64,000 nucleotides of DNA from Luteirhabdus salina. GTDB taxonomy: Bacteria; Bacteroidota; Bacteroidia; Flavobacteriales; Flavobacteriaceae. The notes under the pieces were generated by a model. That model had not been told where the DNA came from. It did not search any database and saw only the letters and a program-made list of their open reading frames with translations. Shown here piece by piece: positions 60,512 through 64,000 of this stretch; within the stretch, counting starts at the first letter, position 1, and the number at the start of each line of letters is the position of its first letter. A program made the position numbers and the translations under genes. Where the stretch lies: NCBI GenBank assembly GCA_025384855.1, contig JALAHT010000001.1, forward strand, positions 687,064-751,063. Direction: 5' to 3'.

Positions 60512-62947
60512 TTAGGAACCGCACATTAAACAATCGTCATCTTCATCCGCCGCACGAGATTTGGCCAGCATCTCACGCAATTCCTGTGGCGTTAACGGCT
60601 TATTGGTATCGGCCTTTACCGCCTCAACTTCCGTTTCGGCAGCGGTTGATGCAGTAGTCGCTACAGGCTGTTTCTTTTTATCATTATTTAAGGTGAACTT
60701 AATGGCATCTACCGCACTCTTCGTACGCAAATAGTACATACCCGTCTTCAAACCATTCTTCCAGGCATAGAAATGCATCGACGTTAATTTCGCATAGTTT
60801 GCATTCTCCATAAATAGGTTCAGCGATTGCGATTGGTCGATAAAGTAGCCACGGTGACGGGACATATCGATGATGTCCTTCATACTAAGTTCCCAAACAG
60901 TTTTGTATAATTCCTTCAAATCCTGTGGAATGACATCCACATCCTGAATGGAACCATTTGCCCGCATAATCTCTTCTTTTACATCATCGTTCCAAAGATC
61001 TAATTCAACCAAATCCTCCAACAAATGCTTGTTCACTACGATAAATTCACCCGACAGTACACGTCTCGTATAAATGTTAGAAGTATACGGTTCGAATGCT
61101 TCATTATTACCTAAGATCTGTGAGGTTGAAGCGGTAGGCATCGGTGCTACCAACAAAGAGTTCCGAACCCCATGTTTTTTCACCTGTTTTCGCAGCTTAA
61201 CCCAATCCCAACGACCGCTTAATTCTTCATCCTTGATGCCCCAAAGGTTGTGCTGAAACTTTCCTTCGGAAATCGGCGAACCTTCATACGACTGGTATGG
61301 CCCGTCGGCTTTTGCCTCCTCCATGGAAGCGGTTACGGCAGCATAATAAAGCGTTTCAAAAATATCCTGATTCAGCTTTTTCGCCTCATCGCTGGTGAAC
61401 GGCATACGAAGCATAATAAAAGCATCTGCCAAGCCTTGAATGCCAAGTCCCACCGGACGGTGACGGAAATTCGAATTTTCGGCCTCTTTCACAGGATAGT
61501 AGTTTCGGTCGATGACCTTGTTCAGGTTTTTGGTTACTCGCTTCGTTACTCGGAACAATTCCTTATGGTCGAACTCACCATTCTTCACAAACATCGGTAA
61601 GGCTATGGAAGCTAGATTACAAACAGCTACTTCATCTTCCGAAGTGTACTCCAAAATCTCTGTACATAAGTTAGAGGAACGGATTACGCCAAGATTCTGC
61701 TGATTGCTTTTTCGGTTAGCAGCATCTTTATACAACATATACGGCGTTCCTGTTTCAATCTGCGATTCTAGGATTTTTTCCCAAAGCTCGCGTGCCTTGA
61801 TGGTCTTACGACCTTTGTTCTCCGCTTCGTACTTTTCGTATAATGCCTCAAATTCTTCGCTATGCGTATCGTACAAACCTGGGCATTCGTGTGGACACAT
61901 CAACGTCCATTGCCCATCTTCCTGAACGCGTTTCATAAAAAGATCTGGAAGCCACATGGCATAAAACAAATCGCGAGCGCGCATTTCTTCTTTTCCGTGG
62001 TTTTTCTTCAAATCGAGGAAGTCGAAAATATCGGCATGCCATGGTTCCACGTAAATCGCAAACGAACCTTTTCGCTTCCCTCCACCTTGGTCAACGTAGC
62101 GAGCCGTATCGTTAAAAACGCGAAGCATCGGCACAATTCCATTGGAAGTACCATTAGTACCGGCAATGTAGGATCCGGTGGCACGAACGTTATGGATAGA
62201 GAGTCCAATTCCTCCGGCCGATTGTGAAATCTGGGCAGTTTGCTTCAGCGTATCGTAAATACCCTCAATGCTATCATCCTTCATAGTTAACAGAAAGCAT
62301 GATGACATTTGTGGTCTTGGGGTTCCGCTATTAAAGAGCGTTGGCGTAGCATGGGTGAAGTATTTCTTCGACATCAATTCGTAGGTTTCCTTAACCGAAG
62401 CGATATCATCCATGTGAATACCCACCGAAACGCGCATCAACATATGCTGAGGACGTTCTGCAATTTTCCCATTCAATTTTAACAAATAAGAACGTTCCAA
62501 GGTTTTAAAACCGAAGTAGTCGTAGCCAAAATCGCGATTGTAGATGATCATGCTATCGAGTTCATCGGCATGCTTTTGAATTACTTCATACACCTCATCG
62601 CTAAGCAACGGTGCTTTGTTTCCAGTTCGAGGGTTTACGTATTCATAAAGGTCGGTCATGACCTCTGAAAAAGTCTTTTTGGTATTTTTATGTAGGTTGG
62701 AGACAGAAATTCGCGCCGCCAATCGTGCGTAATCGGGATGCGAAGTAGTCATGGTTGCAGCGGTTTCGGCAGCTAAATTGTCGAGTTCGCTGGTCGTAAC
62801 GCCATCGTAAAGCCCTTCAATAACGCGCATGGCCACTTTTACGGGGTCTACCAATTCGTTAAGGCCATAACACAGTTTACGGACACGGGCTGTAATTTTA
62901 TCGAACATGACGGGTTCCTGGCGACCGTCTCTTTTGACTACATTCAT
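60512..62947 (-). CDS. nrdA: Ribonucleoside-diphosphate reductase, alpha subunit (class I)
   Basis: 811 residues. An ATP-cone (1-90; [20 protein letters not shown]) precedes the catalytic barrel: [11 protein letters not shown] (first redox Cys), [12 protein letters not shown] (N-L-C-T-E radical loop) and [19 protein letters not shown]. The C-terminal CLMCGS tail passes electrons from thioredoxin. It makes deoxynucleotides with NrdB encoded 78 bp upstream. Confidence 0.97.
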   Translation of the reverse strand: MNVVKRDGRQEPVMFDKITARVRKLCYGLNELVDPVKVAMRVIEGLYDGVTTSELDNLAAETAATMTTSHPDYARLAARISVSNLHKNTKKTFSEVMTDLYEYVNPRTGNKAPLLSDEVYEVIQKHADELDSMIIYNRDFGYDYFGFKTLERSYLLKLNGKIAERPQHMLMRVSVGIHMDDIASVKETYELMSKKYFTHATPTLFNSGTPRPQMSSCFLLTMKDDSIEGIYDTLKQTAQISQSAGGIGLSIHNVRATGSYIAGTNGTSNGIVPMLRVFNDTARYVDQGGGKRKGSFAIYVEPWHADIFDFLDLKKNHGKEEMRARDLFYAMWLPDLFMKRVQEDGQWTLMCPHECPGLYDTHSEEFEALYEKYEAENKGRKTIKARELWEKILESQIETGTPYMLYKDAANRKSNQQNLGVIRSSNLCTEILEYTSEDEVAVCNLASIALPMFVKNGEFDHKELFRVTKRVTKNLNKVIDRNYYPVKEAENSNFRHRPVGLGIQGLADAFIMLRMPFTSDEAKKLNQDIFETLYYAAVTASMEEAKADGPYQSYEGSPISEGKFQHNLWGIKDEELSGRWDWVKLRKQVKKHGVRNSLLVAPMPTASTSQILGNNEAFEPYTSNIYTRRVLSGEFIVVNKHLLEDLVELDLWNDDVKEEIMRANGSIQDVDVIPQDLKELYKTVWELSMKDIIDMSRHRGYFIDQSQSLNLFMENANYAKLTSMHFYAWKNGLKTGMYYLRTKSAVDAIKFTLNNDKKKQPVATTASTAAETEVEAVKADTNKPLTPQELREMLAKSRAADEDDDCLMCGS

Positions 62948-63025
62948 AGGTTTTTATTTAATGAGGTTAGTATTTGAACGCTATAAGCGGTATGCTTTAC
63001 GCAATAAGCTGAAATTTCTTGCTGA

Positions 63026-64000
63026 TTAAAAATCCGCGTCGAAGCTGATTTTATTGGAATCCTTGTCTTTGTTGGTCACGCCGGCTTTTTGATATTCGGA
63101 TACGCGCTTTTCAAAGAAGTTTGTTTTTCCTTGAAGCGAAATCATATCCATAAAGTCGAACGGATTGGTGGCATTGTATTCCTTTTCGCATTCCAATTCA
63201 ACCAATAGACGGTCGGTGACGAACTCCAAGTACTGCGTCATCAATTTGGCATTCATTCCAATAAGGCTTACCGGAAGGGATTCGGTGATGAATTCGCGTT
63301 CAATATTCAATGCATCGACAATAATTTCACGAATACGCTCTTTTGAAACCTTGTTCACCAGATGGTTATTGTGAAGGTGTACGGCAAAATCGCAGTGCAT
63401 GCCTTCATCGCGTGAAATCAACTCGTTACTAAACGTCAGTCCAGGCATTAGACCTCTTTTCTTCAACCAAAAGATAGAACAGAAAGCACCGGAGAAGAAA
63501 ATTCCTTCTACCGCAGCAAACGCGATTAAGCGTTCAGCGAAACTCGGACTTTCAATCCATTTCAATGCCCAATCGGCTTTTTTCTTAATGGCTGGAAAAT
63601 TCTCGATGGCCTGAAATAAGGTGTTCTTTTCCTTTTCATCCCTCACATAGGTATCGATAAGCAGCGAATAGGTTTCACTATGGATGTTTTCCATCATAAT
63701 CTGAAAACCATAGAAAAACTTGGCTTCACTATACTGTACTTCATTTACGAAGTTTTCAGCTAGGTTTTCATTTACGATACCATCGCTTGCGGCAAAGAAT
63801 GCCAGAATATGTTTGATGAAGTATTGTTCATCGTCGTTTAACTTATCGTTCCAGTCGGTTAAATCTTGGTGAAGATCAATTTCTTCGGCTGTCCAGAAAC
63901 TCGCCTCGCTTTTTTTGTACCAATCCCATATATCGTGATGTTGAATTGGAAAGATTACAAATCGGTCTTTATTTTCTTGCAAGATGGGTTCTACAGCGCT
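63026..64000 (-). CDS. nrdB: Ribonucleoside-diphosphate reductase, beta subunit (5' end outside window)
   Basis: At least 324 residues. The di-iron/tyrosyl-radical site is visible: [11 protein letters not shown] (Glu-x2-His-x3-Tyr) and [13 protein letters not shown], then [13 protein letters not shown]. The reading frame is open to the window edge, beginning [11 protein letters not shown], a few residues short of the usual family start, so the start codon lies beyond 64000. It is the first gene of nrdB-nrdA. Confidence 0.95.
   Translation of the reverse strand, partial: SAVEPILQENKDRFVIFPIQHHDIWDWYKKSEASFWTAEEIDLHQDLTDWNDKLNDDEQYFIKHILAFFAASDGIVNENLAENFVNEVQYSEAKFFYGFQIMMENIHSETYSLLIDTYVRDEKEKNTLFQAIENFPAIKKKADWALKWIESPSFAERLIAFAAVEGIFFSGAFCSIFWLKKRGLMPGLTFSNELISRDEGMHCDFAVHLHNNHLVNKVSKERIREIIVDALNIEREFITESLPVSLIGMNAKLMTQYLEFVTDRLLVELECEKEYNATNPFDFMDMISLQGKTNFFEKRVSEYQKAGVTNKDKDSNKISFDADF

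Overview
The window comes from a Bacteroidota genome, most likely a marine member of the family Flavobacteriaceae. The evidence is the gliding-motility genes gldD and gldE, a T9SS-type C-terminal sorting domain on a secreted peptidase, a PcrB-type prenylglyceryl phosphate synthase, several Bacteroidota-typical DUF families (DUF4199, DUF4230, DUF4260, DUF3667), TAnnTTTG promoter boxes and the lack of Shine-Dalgarno sequences.

Positions 1 to about 22,140 are an accessory island that stops at a tRNA-Leu(UAG) gene. Its genes all lie on the minus strand and many are foreign in character. In order it holds: a three-gene lipoprotein/LytTR block (853-3483); a tight seven-gene operon (3812-9985) led by an AbiE-type toxin-antitoxin pair and followed by a three-helix membrane protein, an unknown protein, an arginase-like UPF0489 protein, a PD-(D/E)XK nuclease and a protein resembling HhH-GPD DNA glycosylases; a DUF932 protein; an ECF sigma factor/serine hydrolase block (11607-16822); an M28 aminopeptidase; a dead ParB gene and a live ParB-like gene. 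A structured repeat of about 200 bp occurs four times, each time just 3' of a minus-strand gene block (copies A-D). The DUF932 and ParB genes share a near-identical leader. A degenerate copy of half of the tRNA lies beyond the tRNA gene. Together these suggest a decayed integrated element carrying cargo cassettes. The seven-gene operon is the best candidate for an undescribed, probably defence-related, system.

Positions 22,400 to 64,000 look like ordinary chromosome. They encode an M20 dipeptidase, PhnA, a BlaI/M56 regulatory pair, DUF4407 and M23 proteins, a MutS-like ATPase, a run of small housekeeping genes up to hemW, PcrB and a phosphopantetheinyl transferase, adenosylhomocysteinase, ribosomal proteins L21 (with an extra C-terminal domain) and L27, an active/inactive M16 protease pair, the gldD-gldE-ssb-mutY cluster, divergent HU, a tiny AURKAIP1/COX24-like basic protein and RNase G, then RecX, a PiT-PhoU phosphate transporter, and class I ribonucleotide reductase nrdA-nrdB. 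nrdB runs off the right edge.

Intergenic DNA in this part contains low-complexity trains related to each other at 30.9 kb and 55.4-56.2 kb, and short REP-like palindromes that also occur inside the island repeats.
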